A DNA stretch of 64,000 nucleotides from positions 1,054,001-1,118,000 of the forward strand of contig NZ_CP048411.1 in assembly GCF_019355055.1 (NCBI RefSeq), written 5' to 3'. The notes beneath the pieces are model-generated. The model ran no database searches, was not told the origin of the DNA, and saw only the letters and a program-made list of their open reading frames with translations. The translations under genes and the position numbers were made by a program. Origin of the DNA: Pseudomonas sp. MTM4 (lineage in GTDB: Bacteria > Pseudomonadota > Gammaproteobacteria > Pseudomonadales > Pseudomonadaceae). This document shows, in pieces, positions 16,642-25,633 of the stretch (positions are counted from its first letter, which is position 1; every line of letters begins with the position of its first letter).

Positions 16642-18333
16642 ATGAATATCACCGCAACGGTGTCAGCCGAACGCCGCGCATCGATGCTCGGATCCGGCGC
16701 CTGGAATGACATGATCATTACGGATTATCTAGACCAAGCCGTAGCCAGCGCAGCCGATTCCCCCGCCATCATCGCCTATCGCGTGAATCAAAATGAGCGC
16801 CGCGCGCTCAGCTATGCGGAGCTGAACCAAATCGTTAATCGCATGGCTGCCGGCCTGGCCTCGCTTGGCGTGAGCAAGGGAGAAGTGGTGTCCTGCCAAC
16901 TTCCGAACTGGTGGCAGATGACCGCGCTGCACCTCGCCTGCGTGCGCATCGGCGCGGTGCTCAATCCGCTGATGCCGATCTTCCGCGAACGTGAGCTGCG
17001 CTTCATGCTCAGCTATGCCCAGAGCCGCGTGCTGGTCATCCCGCATTCCTTTCGCGGTTTCGACTATGCGGCGATGGTGGATAGCCTGCGCGGCGAGCTG
17101 CCTGCGCTCGAACATGTGCTGGTGATCGACAGCCAGGACGAAAACCGCTGTTTTCAACAGGTACTGTTGGATCGCGCCTGGGAAGAAGAACTCGATACCC
17201 AGGCGCTGTTCGCCGAGCGGCGACCGCACGGCGACGATGTCGTGCAGCTGCTCTATACCTCCGGCACCACGGGCGAGCCGAAGGGCGTTCTGCACAGCAG
17301 CAATACGCTGTGGAGCAATATTCGCCCCTATGCCGAGCGGCTGCATCTGGGCCGGGACGACATCGTCTTCATGGCCTCGCCGATGGCCCATCAGACCGGC
17401 TTTCTCTACGGCCTGATGATGCCCGTCTACCTGAGCGGCACTTGCGTACTGCAAGACGTATGGGACCCAGCATTCGCGGTTCAGGTCGCCAAGGCAGAGC
17501 GGCCAACCTTCACCATGGCCTCCACGCCGTTTCTGGCCGATCTGATCGAGGTCGCGCCTAAGCATCGGGAAGAATTGGCTTCACTACGCATCTTCGTCTC
17601 CGCCGGCGCGCCGATACCGAGCGCGCTGGTCGAGCGAGCCGGTGCCGCCATTAATGCCCGGATCGTTTCCGCCTGGGGGATGACCGAGAACGGCGCGGTG
17701 ACCATGACGCCCCCGGAAGACGACCCGGAACGTGCCATCGGCACCGATGGCGTGGCGCTGCCTTATATGGAGGTGCGCGTCGTCGATGAACACAACGACC
17801 CGGTGCCGCACGGCACGGAAGGCAACCTCCTGGTGCGGGGCGCCAGTCTGTTCATCGGCTATCTGAAACGCCCTGATCTGTACGACGTGGATGAGCACGG
17901 CTGGTTTCCCACCGGGGATCTGGCGCGCATGGACACACAGGGCTACATCCGCATCACCGGCCGTACCAAGGACGTCGTAATCCGAGGCGGCGAGAACGTG
18001 CCAGTGGTAGAGATCGAAAACCTGCTCTACAAGCACCCGGCCATCTCCGCCGTGGCGCTGGTCGGTTGTCCCGATGCCCGTCTGGGCGAACGCCTTTGCG
18101 CCTACGTCACGCTGCATGAAGGCCATCAATCACTGAGCCTGCAGGACGTGGTCAGTTTTCTTCTCGAGCAAAAACTCACCCGCAACTACCTGCCTGAATA
18201 CCTTGAAGTGCTCCCGGCATTGCCGCGCACGCCTTCAGGAAAAATCCAGAAATTCAAACTGCGCGAACAGGCCAAGGGCATCTGCCTCTCGGCGGGCCTG
18301 CCTGACACGTTTTCAACTGGAGTACGCACATGA
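16642..18333 (+). CDS. aliA: Cyclohexanecarboxylate-CoA ligase (AMP-forming)
   Basis: A 563-residue member of the acyl-adenylate-forming family. The P-loop-like motif YTSGTTGEPKG lies near residues 205-216. Also present are SAWGMTENG, the hinge block GWFPTGDLARMD, and RITGRTKDVVIRGGENVP. The catalytic lysine of PRTPSGKIQKFKL is close to residue 534. It would activate cyclohexanecarboxylate to its CoA thioester in the cytoplasm, the entry step of the pathway. The ligase alone could fit other cyclic or medium-chain acids. The assignment rests on the badH, badI and badK neighbours. Its stop overlaps the badH start by ATGA, indicating translational coupling. Confidence 0.83.
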   Translation: MNITATVSAERRASMLGSGAWNDMIITDYLDQAVASAADSPAIIAYRVNQNERRALSYAELNQIVNRMAAGLASLGVSKGEVVSCQLPNWWQMTALHLACVRIGAVLNPLMPIFRERELRFMLSYAQSRVLVIPHSFRGFDYAAMVDSLRGELPALEHVLVIDSQDENRCFQQVLLDRAWEEELDTQALFAERRPHGDDVVQLLYTSGTTGEPKGVLHSSNTLWSNIRPYAERLHLGRDDIVFMASPMAHQTGFLYGLMMPVYLSGTCVLQDVWDPAFAVQVAKAERPTFTMASTPFLADLIEVAPKHREELASLRIFVSAGAPIPSALVERAGAAINARIVSAWGMTENGAVTMTPPEDDPERAIGTDGVALPYMEVRVVDEHNDPVPHGTEGNLLVRGASLFIGYLKRPDLYDVDEHGWFPTGDLARMDTQGYIRITGRTKDVVIRGGENVPVVEIENLLYKHPAISAVALVGCPDARLGERLCAYVTLHEGHQSLSLQDVVSFLLEQKLTRNYLPEYLEVLPALPRTPSGKIQKFKLREQAKGICLSAGLPDTFSTGVRT

Positions 18334-19097
18334 AAGGCCTACGTGAAAAAACCGTGATCATCACCGGCGGCGGCGGCGGAATTGGCCGTGCCCTGTGCCT
18401 GCGTTTCGCCGCTGAGGGCAGCCGTGTCGCGGTGCTCGACCGCGACGCAGCGGCCGCTCAGACGACCGCTGAACTGATTGTCGAAGCGGCTGGCCAGGCC
18501 AAGGCCTACGCCGCCGACATCACCGACTACGCCGCGATCGTCGAGACGGTGAACCGTGTGGAAAGCGAACTGGGCGTGCCGACCATATTGGTCAACAACG
18601 CCGGTTTCGACCGTTTCATGCCGTTCCTCAAGACCGAACCCGGCACATGGCAGCAACTGATCGACATCAACCTGACCGGCGCGCTCAACATGCACCACGT
18701 GGTGCTACCGAAGATGCTCGAAGCCGGCGGCGGCAAGGTCATCAACATCGCCTCCGATGCCGCGCGTGTCGGCTCGTCCGGCGAGGCGGTCTACGCCGCC
18801 TGCAAGGCCGGATTGATTGGTCTGTCGAAGACTCTAGCTCGTGAGCTGGCGAGCAAGAACATCAATTTCAACGTGGTCTGCCCCGGCCCCACCGACACGG
18901 CGCTGCTAAAAAGCGTGGCGGCGACTTCCAACAACCCGGAAAAACTGCTCGAAGCCTTCAAGAACGCCGTACCCAAGCGTCGCCTCGGCCAGCCGGAAGA
19001 CTATCCAGGCATCGTCTGTCTACTCGCCAGCGACGACGCCGATTTCATCACCGGACAGGTCATCAGCGTGTCCGGCGGCCTGACCATGGCCGGCTAA
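18330..19097 (+). CDS. badH: 2-Hydroxycyclohexane-1-carboxyl-CoA dehydrogenase (SDR family)
   Basis: A 255-residue short-chain dehydrogenase. The cofactor loop TGGGGGIG lies near residue 11, NNAG near 90, the catalytic serine in NIASDAARVGSSGEAVYAA, and the YxxxK pair at Tyr155 and Lys159. The stretch from the catalytic serine through VVCPGPTDTALL to the C-terminal GGLTMAG closely follows R. palustris BadH. It oxidises 2-hydroxycyclohexane-1-carboxyl-CoA to the 2-keto compound, probably with NAD+. It is coupled to aliA by a 4-base overlap and followed by badI after 14 bases with the ribosome site CAGGAG. Confidence 0.9.
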   Translation: MKGLREKTVIITGGGGGIGRALCLRFAAEGSRVAVLDRDAAAAQTTAELIVEAAGQAKAYAADITDYAAIVETVNRVESELGVPTILVNNAGFDRFMPFLKTEPGTWQQLIDINLTGALNMHHVVLPKMLEAGGGKVINIASDAARVGSSGEAVYAACKAGLIGLSKTLARELASKNINFNVVCPGPTDTALLKSVAATSNNPEKLLEAFKNAVPKRRLGQPEDYPGIVCLLASDDADFITGQVISVSGGLTMAG

Positions 19098-19111
19098 ACA
19101 GGAGACTCATC

Positions 19112-19894
19112 ATGAATTACGAAGACATTCTCTACACCGAAAACGACGGCGTCGCGACCATCACCATCAACCGCCCGGACCGTTACAACGCCTTTCGCGG
19201 CCAGACCTGCATGGAGTTGATCGACGCCTTCAACCGCGCAGGTTGGAACAAGTCCGTTGGCGTTATCGTCTTCACGGGCGCTGGCGACAAAGCGTTCTGC
19301 ACCGGTGGCGACCAGAGCGCTCATGCGGGCCAGTACGACGGCCGCGGGCTGATCGGCCTGCCGGTCGAGGAATTGCAGCGGCTGATTCGCGAGGTGCCCA
19401 AGCCGGTCATCGCGCGTGTCAACGGCTTCGCCATTGGTGGCGGGCATGTGTTGCACGTGGTCTGCGATCTCAGCATCGCCTCGGATCAGGCCGTCTTCGG
19501 TCAGGTCGGGCCCAAAGTCGGCTCGGTCGATCCCGGCTTCGGCACCGCCTACCTGGCGCGTGTCATCGGTGAAAAGCGCGCCCGGGAAATCTGGTATCTG
19601 TGCCGCAAGTACAGCGCTCAGCAGGCGCTGGAATGGGGGCTGGTGAATGCCGTGGTGCCGCACGAGGAGCTTGATGCGGAAGTACAGAAATGGTGCAACG
19701 AGATTCTCGAGAAGAGCCCCACCGCCCTCTCCATCGCCAAGCGCTCGTTCAATGCCGACAGCGAAAACATCGCCGGCATCGGCGGGCTCGGCATGCAGGC
19801 GCTGAGTCTGTATTACGACACCGACGAGGCCAAGGAAGGCACCGCCGCGTTCAAGGAAAAACGCAAGCCGGACTTCCGCAAGTTCTACAAATAA
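19112..19894 (+). CDS. badI: 2-Ketocyclohexane-1-carboxyl-CoA hydrolase (ring cleaving)
   Basis: A 260-residue crotonase-fold hydrolase related to MenB. Highly similar blocks to R. palustris BadI include NRPDRYNAFRG, GDKAFCTGGDQSAH, QYDGRGLIGLP, FGQVGPKVGSVDPGFGTAYL, REIWYLCRKY and LYYDTDEAKEGT, and the total length is the same. BadI hydrolyses the alicyclic ring of 2-ketocyclohexane-1-carboxyl-CoA to pimeloyl-CoA, which then enters beta-oxidation. The ring-cleaving assignment is the strongest single piece of evidence for the pathway, because BadI is specific to it. It lies third in the operon, with a 90-base gap before aliB. Confidence 0.93.
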   Translation: MNYEDILYTENDGVATITINRPDRYNAFRGQTCMELIDAFNRAGWNKSVGVIVFTGAGDKAFCTGGDQSAHAGQYDGRGLIGLPVEELQRLIREVPKPVIARVNGFAIGGGHVLHVVCDLSIASDQAVFGQVGPKVGSVDPGFGTAYLARVIGEKRAREIWYLCRKYSAQQALEWGLVNAVVPHEELDAEVQKWCNEILEKSPTALSIAKRSFNADSENIAGIGGLGMQALSLYYDTDEAKEGTAAFKEKRKPDFRKFYK

Positions 19895-19984
19895 CGCGGC
19901 GTATTCGGCCTCGCGGGACGCTCCGGGAACCGGGGCGCCCGGCCGAATCTATCGAACAGCGGCGCAGCAGTGCTGGAGAACCTT

Positions 19985-21124
19985 ATGAATTTCGCCTTCA
20001 ACGAACAACAAAACGCCATCCGCGATAGCGTCGCTCGCTTCAGTGCCGAAGTGCTCGCTCCCGGCTATCGCCAACGCGACCAGACGGGCGTCATCGAGCG
20101 TGAAGTCATCCAGCAAATGGGCGACATGGGCCTGCTCGGCGGCGAGCTGCCGGAGCAGTATGGCGGCAGCGGCCTGGACTGCGTGACCGCCGGAATCATC
20201 ATCGAAGAAATTTCCCGTGGCGACTTCAATGTCGGCTACATCCCGTTGCTGGCCTCGCTCAACGGCCAGATCATCAGCCAGCACGCCAGCCCGGAACTGG
20301 CTGGCGAATGGCTGAACGAGATCACTGCCGGGCGTCGGATCGTCTGCATTGCGCTGACCGAACCCAGCGGGGGTTCCGACGCGGCAAGCTTACGCATGAA
20401 AGCCGAAAACAGGGGCGACACCTACATTCTGAACGGCGAGAAAACCTCCATTTCCATGGCCGACCAAGCGGACGTCGCGGTCGTGTTCGCCCGCACCGGC
20501 ACTCAGGAGTCGCGCGCTAACGGCATCAGCGCTTTCCTCGTACCCATGAACCTGCCCGGTATCAGCACCACCCGCTTTGAAGATGCCGGACAGCGCGCCA
20601 TCGGACGTGGCTCGATCTTCTTCGACAATGTCGAGGTGCCCGCCAGCCATCGGCTGGGTGACGACGGCAAAGGTTTCAAGCAGGTCATGCAGGGTTTCGA
20701 CTACAGCCGCGCACTGATTGGCCTGCAATGCCTCGCGGTGGCTCAGCAATCGCTGGACGAAACCTGGCAGTGGCTCACCGAAAGACAGGCGTTCGGCCAG
20801 CAATTGGCGGCGTTTCAGGGATTGACTCACCCGCTCGCCGAGTACCAGACCTACGTGCAGGCGGCTCGTCTGCAATGCTTCTACGCATTGTGGTTGAAAG
20901 ATTCCGGTCAGCGGCACAATGCCGAAGCCGCGATGAACAAATGGTGGGCACCGAAACTGGCGTTCGATGTGGTCAAACAGTGCATGCTCGCCCACGGCCA
21001 CACCGGATGGGGCGAGGATCTGCCCTTCGCTCAGCGTATGCGTGACGTGTTGGGGCTACAGATTGGTGACGGCACGGCGCAGATCATGAAAAATATCATC
21101 GCCCGCGAATACCTGCCCCGATAA
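19985..21124 (+). CDS. aliB: Cyclohexanecarboxyl-CoA dehydrogenase (acyl-CoA dehydrogenase family)
   Basis: A 379-residue flavoprotein. The ATG at 19985 is preceded by CTGGAG and is preferred over a GTG at 19970. It has the acyl-CoA dehydrogenase N-, middle and C-terminal domains. The FAD-binding block is ALTEPSGGSDAAS, and the C-terminal signature is AHGHTGWGEDLPFAQRMRD followed by IGDGTAQIMKNIIAREYLPR. AliB forms the first ring double bond, giving cyclohex-1-ene-1-carboxyl-CoA, and would pass electrons to electron-transfer flavoprotein. No etf genes are nearby, so the housekeeping pair must serve. A general acyl-CoA dehydrogenase cannot be excluded from sequence alone. Confidence 0.85.
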   Translation: MNFAFNEQQNAIRDSVARFSAEVLAPGYRQRDQTGVIEREVIQQMGDMGLLGGELPEQYGGSGLDCVTAGIIIEEISRGDFNVGYIPLLASLNGQIISQHASPELAGEWLNEITAGRRIVCIALTEPSGGSDAASLRMKAENRGDTYILNGEKTSISMADQADVAVVFARTGTQESRANGISAFLVPMNLPGISTTRFEDAGQRAIGRGSIFFDNVEVPASHRLGDDGKGFKQVMQGFDYSRALIGLQCLAVAQQSLDETWQWLTERQAFGQQLAAFQGLTHPLAEYQTYVQAARLQCFYALWLKDSGQRHNAEAAMNKWWAPKLAFDVVKQCMLAHGHTGWGEDLPFAQRMRDVLGLQIGDGTAQIMKNIIAREYLPR

Positions 21125-21183
21125 CCCCGCCCTCATGCCGGCTGCGCATCGCCGCCTTCCTCCATGGGTCGCAAGGAAACGAA

Positions 21184-21681
21184 ATGACCGCGATTGAAAC
21201 CAAGAGCATTCCCAACCGGCTTTTCTTCCGGTTGTTTCAAACCGGCAACGTATTGCAGCGACAGGTGCAGAAAGAGATGGGCATTAGCACCGTGCAATGG
21301 GCCGTGCTTGGAGCTTTATCGCGGCCAGGCTACGAGGATGGCATTTCGTTCAATCAGCTCACCGAGTATCTGGTGGTCAGCCGCCAGAGCCTGGACGGTG
21401 TACTCAAGCGCATGGAGCGCGATCATCATGTGCAGCGCGTGCCGCATCCGGACGATGGGCGCGCACGGCTGGTCAGACTGACCGCTCAAGGCCAAGCCTA
21501 TTGGGACACACTGCAGGTACGCATCCAGGAGTTCTATGAGCAAGGGCTGAAGGGCTTCAGCTTCGATGACAGCGTCAACTTTCTGCACTACCTGGGTAAG
21601 CTGCAAGCCGATCTCGGAGCCATCGCCCTGGGACAGATTGAAAACGGCGATATATCGACGGCACCCGCCAGCGAGCCGTGA
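21184..21681 (+). CDS. badR: MarR family regulator, BadR-like
   Basis: A 165-residue winged-helix regulator. The MarR DNA-binding block covers about 35-105, with the recognition helix in LTEYLVVSRQSLDGVLKRME and the wing HPDDGRARLVRLTAQG. In R. palustris the MarR protein BadR controls the cyclohexanecarboxylate genes in response to a ring CoA intermediate. Placement right after aliB on the same strand suggests local control of this cluster. The inverted repeat in the aliA/badK promoter is the best candidate site. Related MarR proteins such as HpaR or FerR control other aromatic-acid genes, so the symbol rests partly on context. Confidence 0.75.
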   Translation: MTAIETKSIPNRLFFRLFQTGNVLQRQVQKEMGISTVQWAVLGALSRPGYEDGISFNQLTEYLVVSRQSLDGVLKRMERDHHVQRVPHPDDGRARLVRLTAQGQAYWDTLQVRIQEFYEQGLKGFSFDDSVNFLHYLGKLQADLGAIALGQIENGDISTAPASEP

Positions 21682-21691
21682 GAAGCCGGCG

Positions 21692-22879
21692 CTAATCGGC
21701 CCGTGGCCTGCGCTCCTGCTTCAGCAGCAGCCATACGATCGCCAGGCTGGCAAATGCCATGGCCGCTGCACCGAGAAAGATGCTCTGCATACCGATGTAA
21801 ACGGCCAACGCCCCCATGATCGCGCCGGACAACCCTAGTGCCAGATCGAAGAACATGGCGAACACGCTGAGTCCCGAACTGCGGTTGGCGACCCCAACAC
21901 GCGACACCACCCCTACGCCCAACGCCGGATAGAGCAAGGACAGGCCGCATCCGGTCAGCGCCGACCCGGCCAGTGCAACGCCCGGAGCCTCGGCGAGCCA
22001 AAGCATAACCAGGCCAAGAATCTCCACGGCTAAACAGATCACCGCGACGGAGTAGCCGCCCACTCGGTTGATCAGATTGGGAAATAGTAGCCGTGTCCCG
22101 ATGAAGGCGAAGGCGAAGGCCGTCAGGCACCAGGCGGCCCCATCCCAACCTCGCGCGTTGTAATACAGCGCAATGAAAGCCGTTAACGTCCCGTAGCCGA
22201 TGGTGGCCAACGCCAGACCGATGCCAGGCGGCGCGACCTTCCACAACACCTTACCGAACGGCAGCCGCTCCCCCGGATTGAGCGGCGCATCGTCCCGTCG
22301 CCAAGCCAGCGCCAAGCCGAGCGCAGCCAACAGCATGGTCACCGCCCCCAGACTCCACAGCCCCAGCGATTGAGCAAGAAACACACCCAGCGGCGCGCCG
22401 ATACCGACGCCGCCATAAGCCGCGATACCGTTCCAGGAAATCATACGTGCCGTGCTTTGCGGTCCGAGACGGGTGATGCCCCAGCTGATAGCGGAAATAC
22501 CGATCAAGCTTTGCGTGAAGCCCAGGACGAGCCGGCTCATGACCATCACGCCGATACCCACCATCGGCCAGGATTCGAGCAATGCTGAAATCAGTAGCAG
22601 CACACCACTGACAAGCCCGGACACCATGCCGGTCAGCACGGTTTTCTTCGCGCCCCGCTCATCCGCAAGGCGCCCAGCCAAGGGACGGCAGAGCAAGGTA
22701 GTGAGGTACTGAGCACCGATGACGATGCCCGCGACGGCAGTGCTGAAACCTAGATTTTCGTGGATATAGGCCGGCAGCGATGCGAGTGGGATGCCGATCG
22801 AAATGAAGGAAATGAAGTTGAAGACAACTAGCGACAGGATGAAAAACGTGTCGTTGGCGGAAGATTTTGCAGTGGGCAT
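21692..22879 (-). CDS. MFS transporter of the YhhS/YfcJ type
   Basis: About 395 residues from the ATG at 22879 (a longer frame starts at 22921; the ribosome site is weak for both). It has twelve hydrophobic segments and the MFS loop motif RPLAGRLADERGAKK between helices 2 and 3. The N-terminal block ISIGIPLASLPAYIHENLGFS is typical of the YhhS/YfcJ group of putative exporters. It converges on the badR-like gene with only 10 bases between them. It could move cyclohexanecarboxylate or a toxic intermediate, but homology alone does not say so. Confidence 0.82.
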   Translation of the reverse strand: MPTAKSSANDTFFILSLVVFNFISFISIGIPLASLPAYIHENLGFSTAVAGIVIGAQYLTTLLCRPLAGRLADERGAKKTVLTGMVSGLVSGVLLLISALLESWPMVGIGVMVMSRLVLGFTQSLIGISAISWGITRLGPQSTARMISWNGIAAYGGVGIGAPLGVFLAQSLGLWSLGAVTMLLAALGLALAWRRDDAPLNPGERLPFGKVLWKVAPPGIGLALATIGYGTLTAFIALYYNARGWDGAAWCLTAFAFAFIGTRLLFPNLINRVGGYSVAVICLAVEILGLVMLWLAEAPGVALAGSALTGCGLSLLYPALGVGVVSRVGVANRSSGLSVFAMFFDLALGLSGAIMGALAVYIGMQSIFLGAAAMAFASLAIVWLLLKQERRPRAD

Positions 22880-23015
22880 CGATTCGCCTGTCGAGGTGAT
22901 GAAACGCGAGTTAGGTGACAAGGCCGGGAGTGCTATCCAGACAGTGGCACGGAAGGCTCAATCACAGAAAAGCGAACTCATCATACAACCGTTGCGCGCT
23001 GGTGACACCAGCGCG

Positions 23016-23933
23016 TCAGGCAGACTTCACACTCGCCGCAACCCTCGGTCGGCGCCATTGCGGCAATCCAATCAGCACTACGGCGCTTACGATGACCGTC
23101 ATCGCCAACCACTCCTCTGCACCGATCCGCTCGCCGGCAAAGGTGATGCCCAGCAGTACCGCAACCACCGGATTGACATAGGCGTAGCTGGTGGCCGCGG
23201 CAGGTCGTACGTGTTTGAGCAGGTAGAGATAAGCGCTGAACGCGACGATGGAGCCAAACAACGTCAAATAGCCAAGCGCAAGCCAGCCGGCGAAATCAGG
23301 TGCCTGGTGCATGCGTTCACCGCTCGCGGCGCTGCCGAGAAGCAATACCACTCCGCCGACAAGCATCTGCGCAGCGCTCGCCATCGCGCCGCCCGGCAGG
23401 CTGAGATGCCGGCTCCACATCGAGCCGAACGCCCAGCTCGCCGCCGCGATCAGCACCAGCATTGCGCCCAATGGACTGGCTTGCAGGTTATGACCGAGAT
23501 TGAGCAGGCCGATTCCGATCAGCCCGAGCAGAATGCCGCCCCACTCCAGCCCAGCGGTGCGTTGGCCCCAGATCAGCCCGAACAGCAATGCGAACAGCGG
23601 CACCGTCGCGATCGCAAGCGCAGCCACTGCCGAGGCTACGCCCAGATGCTCGGCAATGGTCACGCCACCGTTACCGCAGCTGAGCAGCAGGAAACCGACA
23701 ATGGCGCATGAGCGCCACTCTTTGGCCGTCGGCACAGGCACACCGCGCCAGCGCAGCCAAGCGAACATCAAACCACCGGCAATGACGAAACGCAGCCCGG
23801 CAAGCAGCATCGGCGGCCACGATTGCACGCCCACCTTGATCACAAAATAGGTCGAGCCCCAGATCAGATAGAGCGCGAGGAAAGCACCCACGAGCAACAA
23901 CGATGAGCGGCGCGAAGACATGAGAACGACCAT
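23016..23933 (-). CDS. DMT superfamily exporter (EamA, YedA-like)
   Basis: A 305-residue inner-membrane protein with ten predicted helices in two EamA repeats. The first opens with LYLIWGSTYFVIKVGVQSWPP and the second with AAASWAFGSMWSRHL. The block FGSIVAFSAYLYLLKHVRPA and the YAYVNPVVAVLLG region are typical of YedA-like drug/metabolite exporters. The start may be the ATG at 23921 rather than 23933, and neither has a clear ribosome site. It follows the MFS gene on the same strand in the opposite order, about 95 bases apart. The substrate is unknown. Confidence 0.85.
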   Translation of the reverse strand: MVVLMSSRRSSLLLVGAFLALYLIWGSTYFVIKVGVQSWPPMLLAGLRFVIAGGLMFAWLRWRGVPVPTAKEWRSCAIVGFLLLSCGNGGVTIAEHLGVASAVAALAIATVPLFALLFGLIWGQRTAGLEWGGILLGLIGIGLLNLGHNLQASPLGAMLVLIAAASWAFGSMWSRHLSLPGGAMASAAQMLVGGVVLLLGSAASGERMHQAPDFAGWLALGYLTLFGSIVAFSAYLYLLKHVRPAAATSYAYVNPVVAVLLGITFAGERIGAEEWLAMTVIVSAVVLIGLPQWRRPRVAASVKSA

Positions 23934-24577
23934 GGCGCGGACATTTGAGCAGCCATTCTAGATAGCCGCAGCGAGGACAATAAGCACAGAGAGCATTTTG
24001 TTTAGCGGTGCAGTTTCCCGGGTTCGTCCCGGCCACCTGGCCGAGCCGGAGGGATCATCGGTACTGAGGCTCGGCTTGGTGAGCGATTCCGACCCGGTCT
24101 CGCTCATACAAAAATGGTCTTACAGACGGACACCAAACTCGCAAGCAGACCGGCTCGTTGTTGAGGCGCATATCTAAATTGAGCCTGGTCTCCGCATGAA
24201 GTTACGGGCTTTTCAACAATGTGAAACGGGGATGAAGCAAGACGTGACGCACCGTCGTTGTGGTCTGGCGTTGGAAGCAACCGTGCCGCTCATTGCAGAA
24301 ACGCAAGAAAGGCTTGGGCGAGCAGTTGAGGGAGGCGAACAGGATGACGGCAATGCCCGCAGGATCTGCGGTTTTGCTATGAGCGAGCACCTTAGCGATC
24401 GTGATGGTTGCCCGAACTGGGCAGCGCAGGAGGGAGGAGTCAGAGTGCTGTTTGGTCACCGTCCAAGGCCTCAAGACCAAGGACGGTGAAGAGCCGAATA
24501 CCCATTTGATGAACCATAAGGCCGTTCTACCTGAGGAACAGCCTTATGGCACTGGGCTTCGTGAAGTCAGATACGAA
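23934..24577. other. 644-bp gene-poor region downstream of oprF
   Basis: Frames of 92-97 codons on both strands (24196-24489 and 24202-24480) are opposite each other, lack ribosome sites and match nothing recognised. Two hairpins lie at the oprF end: ACCGTCC/GGACGGT (24458-24487) and CATAAGGC/GCCTTATG (24515-24548). They may end the oprF transcript. The rest may be decayed sequence or hold an RNA gene, which cannot be decided here. Confidence 0.4.
24515..24548 (-). terminator. Possible transcript-end hairpin after oprF
   Basis: An 8-bp perfect stem CATAAGGC/GCCTTATG with an 18-base loop lies 30-60 bases past the oprF stop. The T-run after it is weak, so it could be a stabilising hairpin rather than a terminator. 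Confidence 0.4.
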
Positions 24578-25570
24578 TCAACGAACCTGTGCTTCGACTT
24601 CGGCCTCTACACGGCGGTTGATCTGACGACCTTCGTCGGTGCTGTTGTCGGCAACCGGACGAGCTTCACCATAACCGACCGAGTCAACACGCTGGCTTTC
24701 AACACCGTATTGATTGACCAGGACTTCGCGAACAGCCTGAGCACGACGCTCGGACAGGCGTTGGTTGTACTGATCGGTACCGACGGAGTCAGTGTGACCT
24801 TCAACGGTCGTGCTGGTCTGCGGGTACTGTTGCATGAAGTCAGCCAAGTTCTTGATGTCGCTGTAGCTTTCTTCGCGTACGCGGGCCCTGTCAAAGTCGA
24901 ACTTGACGTCGAGCTCAACGCGAACCAGTTCTGGTTCCGGCTCTGGCTCGTTGTCGACGATCGGAGCCGGCGCGGGCTCAGGAGTAGGCTCGACTTGGGC
25001 AACCTGTTGCTGCGCACCGCCACCAAAGTTCAGACCAACGCCTACACCAGCCATCCACTCGCTGTCACCAGCATCGATGTTGTGCATGCCGTCAACGCTG
25101 GCTTTGGCGAAGAAGTTCTCGGTGAAGTAATACTTCAGACCGGCACCAATGTTCGCGAAGGTGCTGTGGTTACGACCGCTACGATCAGCCTGGCCGATAC
25201 TCTGGTGAGCCATACCAGCGGAGACGTAAGGCCGCAGTCCGACACCCGGCTGACCGAAGTGGTAGGCCGCATCGAGGGAGGTCAGGCTACCCTTGATGTT
25301 CTTGTGGCCGCCGCCCGCTACCGGATCGTCCGAAGTGACGTCGTGATACTCACCATAGGACAGGCCCAGGGAGACGTCGTCGGTGAGAAAATAGCTGACG
25401 CCAGCGCCATAAAGCTCGCCTTCGTCTTCGAAGCCACGGGCGCTGTCGGAGAAGTAGTGCTTGCCGAATGCTTCCACCTCTACTGCACCCTGCCCTTGGG
25501 CAAGCGCGCTAAGCGAAGTGGCTGCAACCATAGAGCTAATTACAACGCCCAAGGTGTTTTTAAGTTTCAT
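24578..25570 (-). CDS. oprF: Major outer-membrane porin OprF (OmpA family)
   Basis: A 330-residue precursor with a signal peptide ending at ALA-Q (about residue 24). An eight-stranded beta barrel spans about 25-185. A proline/glutamate linker (PTPEPAPAP, EPEPEPE) follows. The C-terminal OmpA peptidoglycan-binding domain contains TTVEGHTDSVGTDQYNQRLS and ends in the NRRVEAEVE region. It anchors the outer membrane to the cell wall and forms a low-conductance channel. The ribosome site GGGGA lies about 9 bases upstream. It follows sigX on the same strand as in Pseudomonas, where SigX helps transcribe it. The protein contains no cysteine, whereas P. aeruginosa OprF has four in the linker region. 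Confidence 0.95.
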   Translation of the reverse strand: MKLKNTLGVVISSMVAATSLSALAQGQGAVEVEAFGKHYFSDSARGFEDEGELYGAGVSYFLTDDVSLGLSYGEYHDVTSDDPVAGGGHKNIKGSLTSLDAAYHFGQPGVGLRPYVSAGMAHQSIGQADRSGRNHSTFANIGAGLKYYFTENFFAKASVDGMHNIDAGDSEWMAGVGVGLNFGGGAQQQVAQVEPTPEPAPAPIVDNEPEPEPELVRVELDVKFDFDRARVREESYSDIKNLADFMQQYPQTSTTVEGHTDSVGTDQYNQRLSERRAQAVREVLVNQYGVESQRVDSVGYGEARPVADNSTDEGRQINRRVEAEVEAQVR

Positions 25571-25633
25571 CCGTAAATCCCCATCTGGTGGTGAGTATCA
25601 GAACAATCTAAGGAAACCGGCTGTCTGTAGGCC

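Noticed and set aside
24196..24489. Opposed 92-97-codon frames considered as a transposase remnant
   Set aside because: No conserved transposase motif, inverted repeat or target duplication could be identified.
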